Of a stretch of 20,934 nucleotides of DNA, positions 8,089 through 14,846 are shown piece after piece. Made by a program: the position numbers and the translations under genes. The stretch lies in assembly GCA_036310845.1 (NCBI GenBank), contig JAXJRB010000173.1, forward strand, positions 1 through 20,934, given 5' to 3'. Source of the DNA: COE1 sp036310845. Lineage in GTDB: Bacteria > Bacillota > Clostridia > Lachnospirales > Lachnospiraceae. Every line of letters begins with the position of its first letter. Position 1 is the first letter of the stretch. A model generated the notes under the pieces. The model did not search any database, was not told where the DNA came from, and was given only the letters and a program-made list of their open reading frames with translations.

Positions 8089-8117
8089 ATTATAGCAAAA
8101 GAAGAGTGAAAATTCCA
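8089..8117 (-). promoter_or_regulatory. Extended -10 promoter for the MBOAT/SGNH operon
   Basis: On the minus strand, TATAAT (8094-8089) is preceded by TGC, an extended -10, with a weak -35 TGGAAT (8117-8112) at a 17-base spacing. Confidence 0.5.
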
Positions 8118-8185
8118 CAAAATATTACAAAAATTACGACAATTTTTGAGTTGCATAAGACTTGGAGTTTATGTTACTTTTATTT

Positions 8186-8262
8186 AGTGGAAAACGACGG
8201 TAACGTAGTGAGAATTAAATAGAAATTTCATAAGAAATTATTGTTAGTTTCATTATATGAAA
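8186..8262 (+). repeat. Diverged fourth copy of the modular repeat in the prsA-like leader
   Basis: It contains GTAACGTAGTGAGAATTAAA as in copies 1 and 2, a shorter part B stem AATTTC with loop ATAA (8224-8239), and a different terminal hairpin, TTTCAT with loop TAT (8248-8262). Part A is degraded (GGAAAACGACGGTAA). The terminal hairpin ends one base before the ribosome binding site AGAGGA (8264-8269) of the foldase gene, so it would sit next to the initiation region in the mRNA. Confidence 0.75.
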
Positions 8263-8277
8263 TAGAGGATTGAAGAA

Positions 8278-9342
8278 ATGAGAAAGAAAATATATTTTTG
8301 GAAAGCATTTATGCTCTTGGGAATGCTGGCTGTGACAATGTGCGGGTGCCAGAACAAAGGAGAGGAGAAAAAGGAAGGAACTAAGATTGTACTGACAACG
8401 GGGTTTGAAGAGGATGAGATATTTCGGATTGAAAAGTCATCCTGCAAAATTTCAGAGATTATGATATATCTTATGAATACCAAGAATCAATATGAGGAGA
8501 TTTTTGGAGAAGAAATATGGAATACCTCGCACGATGGTGTAACCTTAGAAGCGAATATAAAGGAAACGGTACTGGCAAAGCTAGCAAAGATTAAAGCAAT
8601 GAACTTGTTGGCGCAGCAGGAAGGGATTGTACTTGATGAGGGTGAAAAGAGTAGAGTCATGAAGGCGTCAGAGGAATATTATAAGTCGTTAAATGAAGTA
8701 GAGATTGCTGGATTTCAAGTAACGCAAGAGCAGATTTATACGATGTATGAAGAATATGCTCTTGCAGATAAAGTGTATGAGCATTTGATTACAGATATTA
8801 ATCCGGAAATTAGCGATGATGAAGCAAGGACCATTACGGTACAACATGTTTTGATTAAGACATATTCTCTGAATGAAGAAGGAGAAAAGGTATCTTATAC
8901 AGAGCAGGCAAAACGTGAAGCTTATGAACGCGCCAGCAAGGTATGGCAATTAGCTAAAATGGGAGAAGATTTTTCAGGCTTAATCGCAGAATATAGTGAG
9001 GATAGCAGTCCATCCTATTCCTTTGGCAAAGGAAGCTTAGATACTGCGTTTGAGGAAGCTGCCTTTAATTTAGGAACGGATGAGATAAGCAACATTGTGG
9101 AAAGTGCTTCAGGATATCATATTATTAAATGTATCAGTACTTTTGATAGGGAAGAAACCGATCGTAACAAAATTAAGATTGTAGAGCAGCGTCGTAAAGA
9201 AGTGTTTGAAGAAGAATATACAAAATTTGTAAATGGTCTTACGAAAAATTTGAATACGAAACTGTGGGAAAAGGTAGGGTTTTTAGAGGATGAAGCGATT
9301 GAAACAAGTAGTTTTTTCGAAACGTTTCATAAGTATTTCTAA
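8278..9342 (+). CDS. PrsA-like peptidyl-prolyl isomerase lipoprotein
   Basis: Protein of 354 residues. The N terminus (RKKIYFWKAFMLLGMLAVTM) is a lipoprotein signal peptide with a Cys-Gly-Cys pair; Cys24 after Gly23 is the likely lipidated residue, so the protein would be anchored on the outer face of the membrane. Residues about 50-175 form a SurA/PrsA-like helical chaperone part. Residues about 186-290 are a parvulin (PpiC) rotamase domain, with VQHVLIK (H190), FSGLIAEYSED, the SFGKGSL Gly turn (G250) and GYHIIK (H281). It should help fold secreted proteins. ATG 8278 has AGAGGA at eight bases. It is followed by htpG after a CIRCE operator. The neighbourhood with ClpB and HtpG suggests a general protein-folding role. 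Assignment to PrsA itself rather than another PpiC lipoprotein is inference. Confidence 0.9.
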   Translation: MRKKIYFWKAFMLLGMLAVTMCGCQNKGEEKKEGTKIVLTTGFEEDEIFRIEKSSCKISEIMIYLMNTKNQYEEIFGEEIWNTSHDGVTLEANIKETVLAKLAKIKAMNLLAQQEGIVLDEGEKSRVMKASEEYYKSLNEVEIAGFQVTQEQIYTMYEEYALADKVYEHLITDINPEISDDEARTITVQHVLIKTYSLNEEGEKVSYTEQAKREAYERASKVWQLAKMGEDFSGLIAEYSEDSSPSYSFGKGSLDTAFEEAAFNLGTDEISNIVESASGYHIIKCISTFDREETDRNKIKIVEQRRKEVFEEEYTKFVNGLTKNLNTKLWEKVGFLEDEAIETSSFFETFHKYF

Positions 9343-9368
9343 AGCAAATATAAACAAAGTATAAATTA

Positions 9369-9395
9369 TTAGCACTCAGATGGTTTGAGTGCTAA
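9369..9395. promoter_or_regulatory. Perfect CIRCE operator (HrcA site) upstream of htpG
   Basis: TTAGCACTC (9369-9377), nine bases, GAGTGCTAA (9387-9395), an exact match to the CIRCE consensus bound by the heat-shock repressor HrcA. It lies seven bases upstream of a putative -35 TTGACT (9403-9408), with -10 TAAACT (9426-9431) at 17 bases. Confidence 0.95.
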
Positions 9396-9402
9396 TTTTC
9401 TA

Positions 9403-9431
9403 TTGACTTTTATATTTTTGGGTATTAAACT
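9403..9431 (+). promoter_or_regulatory. Putative htpG promoter
   Basis: TTGACT (9403-9408), 17-base spacer, TAAACT (9426-9431; 4 of 6 matches). It fits the spacing to the CIRCE element and the htpG start, but the -10 is weak. Confidence 0.5.
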
Positions 9432-9462
9432 AGTTTACATATAAGAGGGGAGAACCTCAAAA

Positions 9463-11565
9463 GTGAATGAAAGGAATGTAAAAGTTATGGCAGAAAAGCA
9501 TGGAAGTCTATCAATTAATAGCGATAATATTTTTCCGATTATTAAGAAGTGGTTATATTCAGACCACGATATCTTTTATAGAGAGCTGATTTCAAACGGT
9601 TGTGATGCGATTACAAAGCTCAAAAAATTAGAAATGATGGGTGAGTATACTTATCCAGCAGATGCAAAAAATGAGATTCATGTAGTGGTTGACCCAGAGA
9701 AAAAGACCTTAAAGTTCATTGATACAGGTCTTGGAATGACTGTAGAAGAAGTAGAAGAATACATTAATCAGATTGCTTTTTCCGGAGCAACAGACTTTAT
9801 TGAGAAATATAAGGACAAGACAAATGATGACCAGATTATCGGTCATTTTGGACTTGGTTTCTATTCTGCATTTATGGTAGCAGATGAGGTGCATATCGAT
9901 ACGCTTTCTTTTAAGGAAGGTGCAACACCGGTACATTGGGAATGTGATGGTGGAACAGAGTATGATATGAAGGACGGTGACAGAACCGTTGTTGGTACAG
10001 AGATTACTCTTTTCTTGAATGAGGACTGCTTAGAGTTCTGTAATGAATATAAGGCAAGAGAGGTTATTAAGAAATATTGTTCTTTCATGCCTTATAACAT
10101 CTTTTTAGAGAAGGCAAATGCGCCTGAGGAGTTTGAGACCATTAGTCCTGAAGATAAGAGAGAGGACGATGTAGTAGTTGAGACTCTTGAGGAGACAAAG
10201 CCAGACTCGGAAGAGAAAGAAACAAAACTCAAGATTAAGAAGAGACCGGTTCCATTGAATGAAACACAGCCACTTTGGACAAAGCATCCAAACAACTGTA
10301 CTAAGGAAGATTATATTGATTTCTACCGTAAGGTATTCCAGGATTATAAGGAGCCTTTATTCTGGATTCATTTAAATATGGATTATCCATTTAATATGAA
10401 GGGTATCCTTTACTTCCCTAAGATTAATATGGAGTATGAATCTATCGAAGGAACTATTAAGCTATACAACAATCAGGTATTTATTGCAGATAATATTAAG
10501 GAAGTCATTCCTGAATTCCTGTTATTATTAAAGGGTGTTATCGACTGTCCGGATCTTCCGCTGAATGTATCTAGAAGTGCATTACAGAACGATGGCTTTG
10601 TAACGAAGATAAGCGAATATATTACCAAGAAGGTTGCGGATAAATTATCCGGAATGTGTAAGACAGATAAGGAAAACTATGAGAAATATTGGGATGATAT
10701 CAGCCCATTTATCAAGTTTGGCTGCTTAAAGGACGACAAGTTCTGTGAAAAGATGACAGACTATATCTTATTCAAGAATCTTGATGGTCAGTATGTGACA
10801 TTACCTGAGTGTCTGGAAGTGAAGAAGACTGATCCGGATGCAGAAGAGAATCAGGCAGCAGCTACAGATGCAGAAACAGGAGAAGCGATTGAGGCAGAAG
10901 TAGTAACGGATGAGGATGAAGTGGAAATTCCTTCCGAAGATGCAGAAACAAAAGAAAAGATTATCTACTATGTTACCGATATGGTACAGCAGAGTCAGTA
11001 TATCAATATGTTCAAGAAAGCAAAGATGGATGCAGTTATCCTTCCGGACAAGATTGATCAGCCTTTTGTTTCTCAGTTAGAAGCTAAGAACGAGGGAATC
11101 AAGTTCTCACGTATTGATGCGGATTTAACAGATACCTTTAAGACAAAGACTTCTAAGAAGGTGGAGGAAGAGCTTGCAAAGAAGAGTGAAGAAGTATCTA
11201 CGTTCTTTAAGAAGGCAATCAAGAAGGATAATATTACAGTTAAGGTTGAGAAGCTCAAGAATAAGGATATTTCTTCTATGATTACCGTATCCGAAGAGGC
11301 TCGTAGAATGCAGGATATGATGAAGATGTATGCAATGCCGGGCATGGATTTTGGTGCTATGGGTAAAGAAGGAGAGACTTTAATTCTTAACGCGAATAAC
11401 AAGCTTGTAGAATATATCTTAGAGAATCAGGATGGCGAAAATGTAGATTTAATCTGCGAACAGCTTTATGACCTTGCATTGCTTCAGCAGGCTCCATTAC
11501 AGCCGGAAGCAATGACAAAGTTCATCGCAAGAAGCAATAAAATTATGATGTTACTTGCACAGTAA
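9463..11565 (+). CDS. htpG: Molecular chaperone HtpG (Hsp90)
   Basis: Bacterial Hsp90, 700 residues from GTG 9463 (GGGGAG about ten bases upstream). ATG 9487 is an alternative start, giving MAEKHGSLSIN, closer to usual HtpG N termini, with AAGGA 11 bases ahead; the choice is open. The GHKL ATPase domain is clear: ELISNGCDA (41-49), DTGLGM (87-92) and GHFGLGFYSAFM (127-138). The middle domain has NVSRSALQ with the catalytic Arg371. Two acidic or charged insertions stand out: a charged linker of about 50 residues between the N-terminal and middle domains (218-268) and about 40 residues, mostly Asp/Glu/Ala/Thr, at 456-497. E. coli HtpG, at about 624 residues, lacks them. The gene is controlled by a CIRCE element and ends in a strong terminator. 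Confidence 0.97.
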   Translation: MNERNVKVMAEKHGSLSINSDNIFPIIKKWLYSDHDIFYRELISNGCDAITKLKKLEMMGEYTYPADAKNEIHVVVDPEKKTLKFIDTGLGMTVEEVEEYINQIAFSGATDFIEKYKDKTNDDQIIGHFGLGFYSAFMVADEVHIDTLSFKEGATPVHWECDGGTEYDMKDGDRTVVGTEITLFLNEDCLEFCNEYKAREVIKKYCSFMPYNIFLEKANAPEEFETISPEDKREDDVVVETLEETKPDSEEKETKLKIKKRPVPLNETQPLWTKHPNNCTKEDYIDFYRKVFQDYKEPLFWIHLNMDYPFNMKGILYFPKINMEYESIEGTIKLYNNQVFIADNIKEVIPEFLLLLKGVIDCPDLPLNVSRSALQNDGFVTKISEYITKKVADKLSGMCKTDKENYEKYWDDISPFIKFGCLKDDKFCEKMTDYILFKNLDGQYVTLPECLEVKKTDPDAEENQAAATDAETGEAIEAEVVTDEDEVEIPSEDAETKEKIIYYVTDMVQQSQYINMFKKAKMDAVILPDKIDQPFVSQLEAKNEGIKFSRIDADLTDTFKTKTSKKVEEELAKKSEEVSTFFKKAIKKDNITVKVEKLKNKDISSMITVSEEARRMQDMMKMYAMPGMDFGAMGKEGETLILNANNKLVEYILENQDGENVDLICEQLYDLALLQQAPLQPEAMTKFIARSNKIMMLLAQ

Positions 11566-11574
11566 GAAATTATG

Positions 11575-11606
11575 AAGTACCCTATATTATTATAGGGTAC
11601 TTTTTT
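11575..11606 (+). terminator. Rho-independent terminator of htpG
   Basis: Perfect 12-bp stem AAGTACCCTATA with a four-base loop; the second arm's last two T begin a run of six T. Confidence 0.93.
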
Positions 11607-11632
11607 CGATATTAAAATTGTGGAGGCAGAGA

Positions 11633-12619
11633 ATGAAAACAATAGCAGTCAGTTTCTCTTGTACAAGGGAGCAGCAGAATAGATTGGTACAGGCGGCGCA
11701 AGGATATGCACAAGTGCAGTTTATGGCAGAAATGGAAGAAAAACAGGCCAAGGAATGTATGAATCATGCTCATGTTATAATTGGTCAGCCGGAGTTGGCA
11801 GAGATTGCCCAAAATGAAGTGTTGGAATGGGTTCAGATGACTTGGGTAGGAACGGATAAGTATACGGTGAAAAGTTCTGAAATTGGTTTTCCAAAATATA
11901 TACAGTTAACGAATATGTGTGGTGCGTTAGGTGTCATTATGTCAGAGTACGCCATAGGTGGGATACTTGCGTTATATAGACATTTTCCAACATACTGGAC
12001 ACAGCAAAAACAAGGAATCTGGAAAGATGCAGGAGCAGAAGAATCGCTGTATGGAAAAACTGTGTTACTGCTTGGAACTGGTGACATCGGTACGAATCTG
12101 GCAAAGAGATTAAAGGCATTTGGAACCACCAATATTGGTATTAGAAGAAATACAGCAAATGTGCCTGAAGGCTTCGATCAAATGTATGGCTTTGAACAAC
12201 TTGATAAACTGCTGCCAGAGGTAGACATTGTGGCATGCAGTCTGCCTAATAAGCCATTAACCAGAAATCTTTTAACCAAGGAACGTCTTTTGGCAATGAA
12301 GAAAGATGCGGTGCTTCTCAATATGGGACGTGGAACATTGCTTGATACCAATGTGTTGTCAGAGGTTTTAGAGACAGGGCATTTAAAAGGGGTAATTTTG
12401 GATGTGACGAATCCTGAGCCGTTGCCTAAGGAGCATCCTTTATGGAAGAATGAACGAGTGTTGCTTACGCCTCATATAGCAGGTCCTAGTCTTGGACATT
12501 GCTCGGCAACACAGGAGAGAGTTATTGATGTGTGTTGTGAGAATATAAAAAGATATTTTGAGGGAGAAGCTCTGCTTAATAAAATAGAAGATGAAGATTT
12601 TGAATATATAAGAGAATAA
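11633..12619 (+). CDS. D-isomer-specific 2-hydroxyacid dehydrogenase
   Basis: NAD-dependent oxidoreductase of 328 residues. ATG 11633 is chosen because GGAGG lies six bases ahead; a longer reading from TTG 11618 would include that site. The N-terminal substrate lobe (1-95) is followed by the nucleotide-binding lobe: LLGTGDIG (G148, G150, G153), VACSLPNKPLT, NMGRG with the catalytic Arg233, DVTNPEPLP with Glu262, and TPHIAG with the catalytic His281. It would reduce a 2-keto acid to a D-2-hydroxy acid, or the reverse. The substrate (glycerate, phosphoglycerate, lactate or other) cannot be fixed. It lacks a serA-type regulatory ACT domain. The gene starts only 26 bases after the htpG terminator, with no clear separate promoter, and ends in a perfect terminator. 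Confidence 0.93.
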   Translation: MKTIAVSFSCTREQQNRLVQAAQGYAQVQFMAEMEEKQAKECMNHAHVIIGQPELAEIAQNEVLEWVQMTWVGTDKYTVKSSEIGFPKYIQLTNMCGALGVIMSEYAIGGILALYRHFPTYWTQQKQGIWKDAGAEESLYGKTVLLLGTGDIGTNLAKRLKAFGTTNIGIRRNTANVPEGFDQMYGFEQLDKLLPEVDIVACSLPNKPLTRNLLTKERLLAMKKDAVLLNMGRGTLLDTNVLSEVLETGHLKGVILDVTNPEPLPKEHPLWKNERVLLTPHIAGPSLGHCSATQERVIDVCCENIKRYFEGEALLNKIEDEDFEYIRE

Positions 12620-12656
12620 GAAAAGAGGAAACATTTTTAGGTGTTTCCTCTTTTCT
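12619..12656. terminator. Bidirectional terminator between convergent genes
   Basis: Perfect 15-bp stem, AGAAAAGAGGAAACA with an eight-base loop, whose second arm is pyrimidine rich. It separates the dehydrogenase gene from the minus-strand gene ending at 12672. Confidence 0.85.
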
Positions 12657-12671
12657 ATGTAAAATCTAACT

Positions 12672-13226
12672 TTATTCAATTTCTTTCTTGGGATTCTCGA
12701 CAATAAAAACCTGTGTCATTCTGTCTTTTTCTACAAACCAAGTGGTTTCACAGTCAGCATTCAGTGCTTGACAGAAAGTTGCATAGATGCCGAGTGACGG
12801 ATTCCAAAGGTAATCACGTTCTTCATACATACCAATCAATAACTCTCTCTCAATTAGACCGGTGAAGCCTAACTCTTTAACTGGTTTTAGGTTCAGTTCA
12901 AAAGCAAGTCTTGGATTGTAGGTAGATATCACGATACCTTCTTCTAAAATTTCACGAATCATGACATTTTCAAAATTGTCTTTTAAAATACCAATCATGC
13001 GGATTTCGCTGGCACGCGATAAATTTGAGTCACGTAAATCAGTCTGTAATAAATATTTTCCGTTCTGTGTTGGAAATGAAAAATTGTCATCTGCAACATC
13101 AGAATAGAGGATAAATCTGCCTAATCCCAAATAGTCAGCTGGGTATTCCCGTCCACAATAAGTAACATACAGGCCACTTTTGTATTCGCCTGTAGCGGTT
13201 CCTTCATAATCAAAATGCTCCCTCAT
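12672..13226 (-). CDS. Hypothetical protein (184 aa)
   Basis: Soluble protein, family not recognised. ATG 13226 is chosen because AGGGAGA sits seven bases upstream; an in-frame TTG at 13274 would add 16 residues but is only three bases after its own GGGAGG. The protein has no signal peptide or membrane segment. It looks mixed alpha/beta, with a Tyr/Gly-rich start (GTATGEYKSGLYVTYCGREY), an acidic central part (SDVADDNFSFPTQNGKYLL), a helix around ASEIRMIGILKDNFENVMIREILEEG, and a C-terminal part with two Trp. The charged C terminus ends KKEIE. It is preceded by a 15-codon open frame with a strong ribosome binding site that overlaps its start codon. It is monocistronic in the window and convergent with the dehydrogenase gene. 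No function can be given. Confidence 0.78.
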   Translation of the reverse strand: MREHFDYEGTATGEYKSGLYVTYCGREYPADYLGLGRFILYSDVADDNFSFPTQNGKYLLQTDLRDSNLSRASEIRMIGILKDNFENVMIREILEEGIVISTYNPRLAFELNLKPVKELGFTGLIERELLIGMYEERDYLWNPSLGIYATFCQALNADCETTWFVEKDRMTQVFIVENPKKEIE

Positions 13227-13270
13227 TTTTGTTTCTCCCTTTTTTTGTTGATGCAATTGATAAACGGCAT
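13223..13270 (-). CDS. Possible 15-residue leader peptide
   Basis: On the minus strand, ATG (13270-13268) follows GGGAGG (13283-13278) by seven bases and encodes MPFINCINKKREKQK. The stop TGA (13225-13223) overlaps the ATG of the 184-residue gene in an ATGA arrangement, so the two would be coupled. This is a candidate upstream open frame only; short frames with a good ribosome binding site can occur by chance. Confidence 0.35.
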   Translation of the reverse strand: MPFINCINKKREKQK

Positions 13271-13469
13271 GCAAAGTCCTCCCATATACATGCAGAATGT
13301 CGCAAGTAGTAAATAACTAAACATCATAATAGTATAATAGAAAATGATTTACAAGTGGAAAAGAGTACAAAGAAATACAACAACACTGAATTGTTTGAAT
13401 ACAATAAAAAGTATGCAAAATATAATTTCAGGCATTGAGTAAAAATACAGATAATTAAGCACAATATAA

Positions 13470-13498
13470 TTGAATGAATAAAAATAGAATGATAAAAT
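13470..13498 (+). promoter_or_regulatory. Possible pilT promoter
   Basis: TTGAAT (13470-13475), 17-base spacer, TAAAAT (13493-13498), in the very AT-rich 287-bp gap before pilT. In a region this AT rich a match of this quality is weak evidence. Nothing else was found in the gap apart from the leader-peptide site at its left edge. Confidence 0.35.
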
Positions 13499-13562
13499 AA
13501 TGTATATAGGTATTAAAAAGTGAAAAAATAATAATATGTAAATAATTACAAGGGGCGAAAAT

Positions 13563-14621
13563 ATGGCGTTGTCTGTGGAAGAAATTTTAAAAAAAGCAAA
13601 GGAAGCAGGAGCTTCAGATGTGCATATTACAGTAGGAATCCCACCCAAAGTGAGAATTAATGGAAAATTAATTACCATGGAAGGGGTAAAGCTGCTTCCG
13701 GCTGATACCATGGAAGTTGCAATTCATGTGATGAATGAGAAGCAGAGACAGCATTTTGAAGAGTATGGTGAAGTAGATATGTCTTTTGCAATTCCAGGTG
13801 AGGGGCGGTATCGAGTAAATATATATAAGCAAAGAGGTTCTATTGCGATGGCGTTTCGTCTAGTAGGAACACACATTCCCACACCAGAGGAGTTGGGGGT
13901 GCCACAGTCAGTTGTTGATTTGTATAAGAAGAAACGTGGATTGGTATTGGTGACAGGGCCGACAGGAAGTGGAAAATCGACCACATTAGCATCATTGATT
14001 GATACGATTAATAATAATAGAGAAGCACATGTTATTACGTTGGAAGATCCGATTGAATATTTGCATCATCATAAGAAATCCATTGTAAATCAAAGAGAGA
14101 TAGGATTAGATTCTACAAGCTATGCACATGCTCTTCGGGCCGCATTGCGAGAGGACCCTGATGTTATCTTTGTAGGTGAGATGCGAGACTTTGAGACAAT
14201 CAGTACGGCAATAACGGCAGCAGAAACGGGACATTTGGTATTTTCAACCTTACATACAATAGGAGCAACAAGTACTGTGGATCGTGTGATTGATGTGTTT
14301 CCGCCGCATCAGCAACAGCAGATTCGTGTACAGCTTGCGAGTGTTTTAGAAACGATTATTTCCCAACAATTAATTCCAACAATAGATGGAACGGGAAGAG
14401 TAGCAGCTTTTGAAGTGCTTCATAATAATCCGGCGGTTCGAAATTTGATTCGAGAGGGAAAAACACATCAGATTACAAGTGTAATGCAGACGAATCGTAA
14501 ACAGGGAATGATGACCATGGATGATGCGCTAGTACAGCTACATAGGAACTGCAAAATTAGTCAGGATATGGCACTGCAGTTTGCACAGGATGAAGACGGC
14601 ATAAAGAATAAATTATTATAA
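13563..14621 (+). CDS. pilT: Type IV pilus retraction ATPase PilT
   Basis: Hexameric secretion-type ATPase of 352 residues, the normal PilT size. It powers pilus retraction and twitching from the cytoplasmic face of the membrane. N-terminal PAS-like part (1-110) with SDVHITVGIPPKVRINGKL; Walker A GPTGSGKST (132-140); Asp box ITLEDPIEY (158-166); Walker B VIFVGEMRD (201-209); His box with HLVFSTLHT (H224, H231). The AVRNLIREGK motif (291-300) near the C terminus is the PilT-specific signature that separates it from PilB and GspE. ATG 13563 follows AAGGGGCG. No pilin, PilB, PilC or PilM gene is present in the window, so it is a detached member of the system. It ends in its own terminator. Confidence 0.96.
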   Translation: MALSVEEILKKAKEAGASDVHITVGIPPKVRINGKLITMEGVKLLPADTMEVAIHVMNEKQRQHFEEYGEVDMSFAIPGEGRYRVNIYKQRGSIAMAFRLVGTHIPTPEELGVPQSVVDLYKKKRGLVLVTGPTGSGKSTTLASLIDTINNNREAHVITLEDPIEYLHHHKKSIVNQREIGLDSTSYAHALRAALREDPDVIFVGEMRDFETISTAITAAETGHLVFSTLHTIGATSTVDRVIDVFPPHQQQQIRVQLASVLETIISQQLIPTIDGTGRVAAFEVLHNNPAVRNLIREGKTHQITSVMQTNRKQGMMTMDDALVQLHRNCKISQDMALQFAQDEDGIKNKLL

Positions 14622-14634
14622 TGAAAAAGTTATG

Positions 14635-14670
14635 AAAAAGTACTTTGCGCTAGGAAGCAGAGTGCTTTTT
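14635..14670 (+). terminator. Rho-independent terminator of pilT
   Basis: AAAAAGTACTTTGC (14635-14648) pairs with GCAGAGTGCTTTTT (14657-14670) around an eight-base loop, with two U.G pairs, and ends in five T. Confidence 0.85.
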
Positions 14671-14675
14671 GCTTT

Positions 14676-14727
14676 ACAAAAAACTTTGCATGACAAAAAA
14701 ACTTTGCATGACAAAAAACTTTGCATG
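14676..14727 (+). repeat. Three tandem 17-18 bp repeats ahead of the DUF1653 gene
   Basis: ACAAAAAACTTTGCATG occurs at 14676-14692, 14693-14710 (one extra A) and 14711-14727. Each unit with its neighbour contains the small dyad TTTG-CATGA-CAAA. In the last one the dyad extends to a 7-bp inverted repeat, AACTTTG (14717-14723) and CAAAGTT (14729-14735), centred on the -35 of the downstream promoter. Confidence 0.92.
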
Positions 14728-14753
14728 ACAAAGTTGGGAAAAATGATTATAAT
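14725..14753 (+). promoter_or_regulatory. Promoter of the DUF1653-mutY-glycosyltransferase operon
   Basis: ATGACA (14725-14730; 5 of 6), 17-base spacer, TATAAT (14748-14753; perfect). The -35 is inside the last tandem repeat/dyad, and each upstream repeat also carries an ATGACA. Confidence 0.75.
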
Positions 14754-14846
14754 CTAATAGAATATGATATAGAAGTAGAGAAAGCTTATTTCGAAGTATT
14801 TTTGGGCAGAATTTTGTATCACAAATTATGAAAAGAGAGGTAGATT

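Noticed and set aside
13563..14621. Reading the pilT gene as a competence or secretion ATPase (GspE/PilB/ComGA)
   Set aside because: The C-terminal AVRNLIREGK motif, overall length and lack of the N-terminal GspE domain favour PilT.
14676..14727. Short regularly spaced repeats resembling a mini CRISPR array
   Set aside because: Units are directly contiguous 17-18 bp repeats with no spacers, and no cas genes are present.
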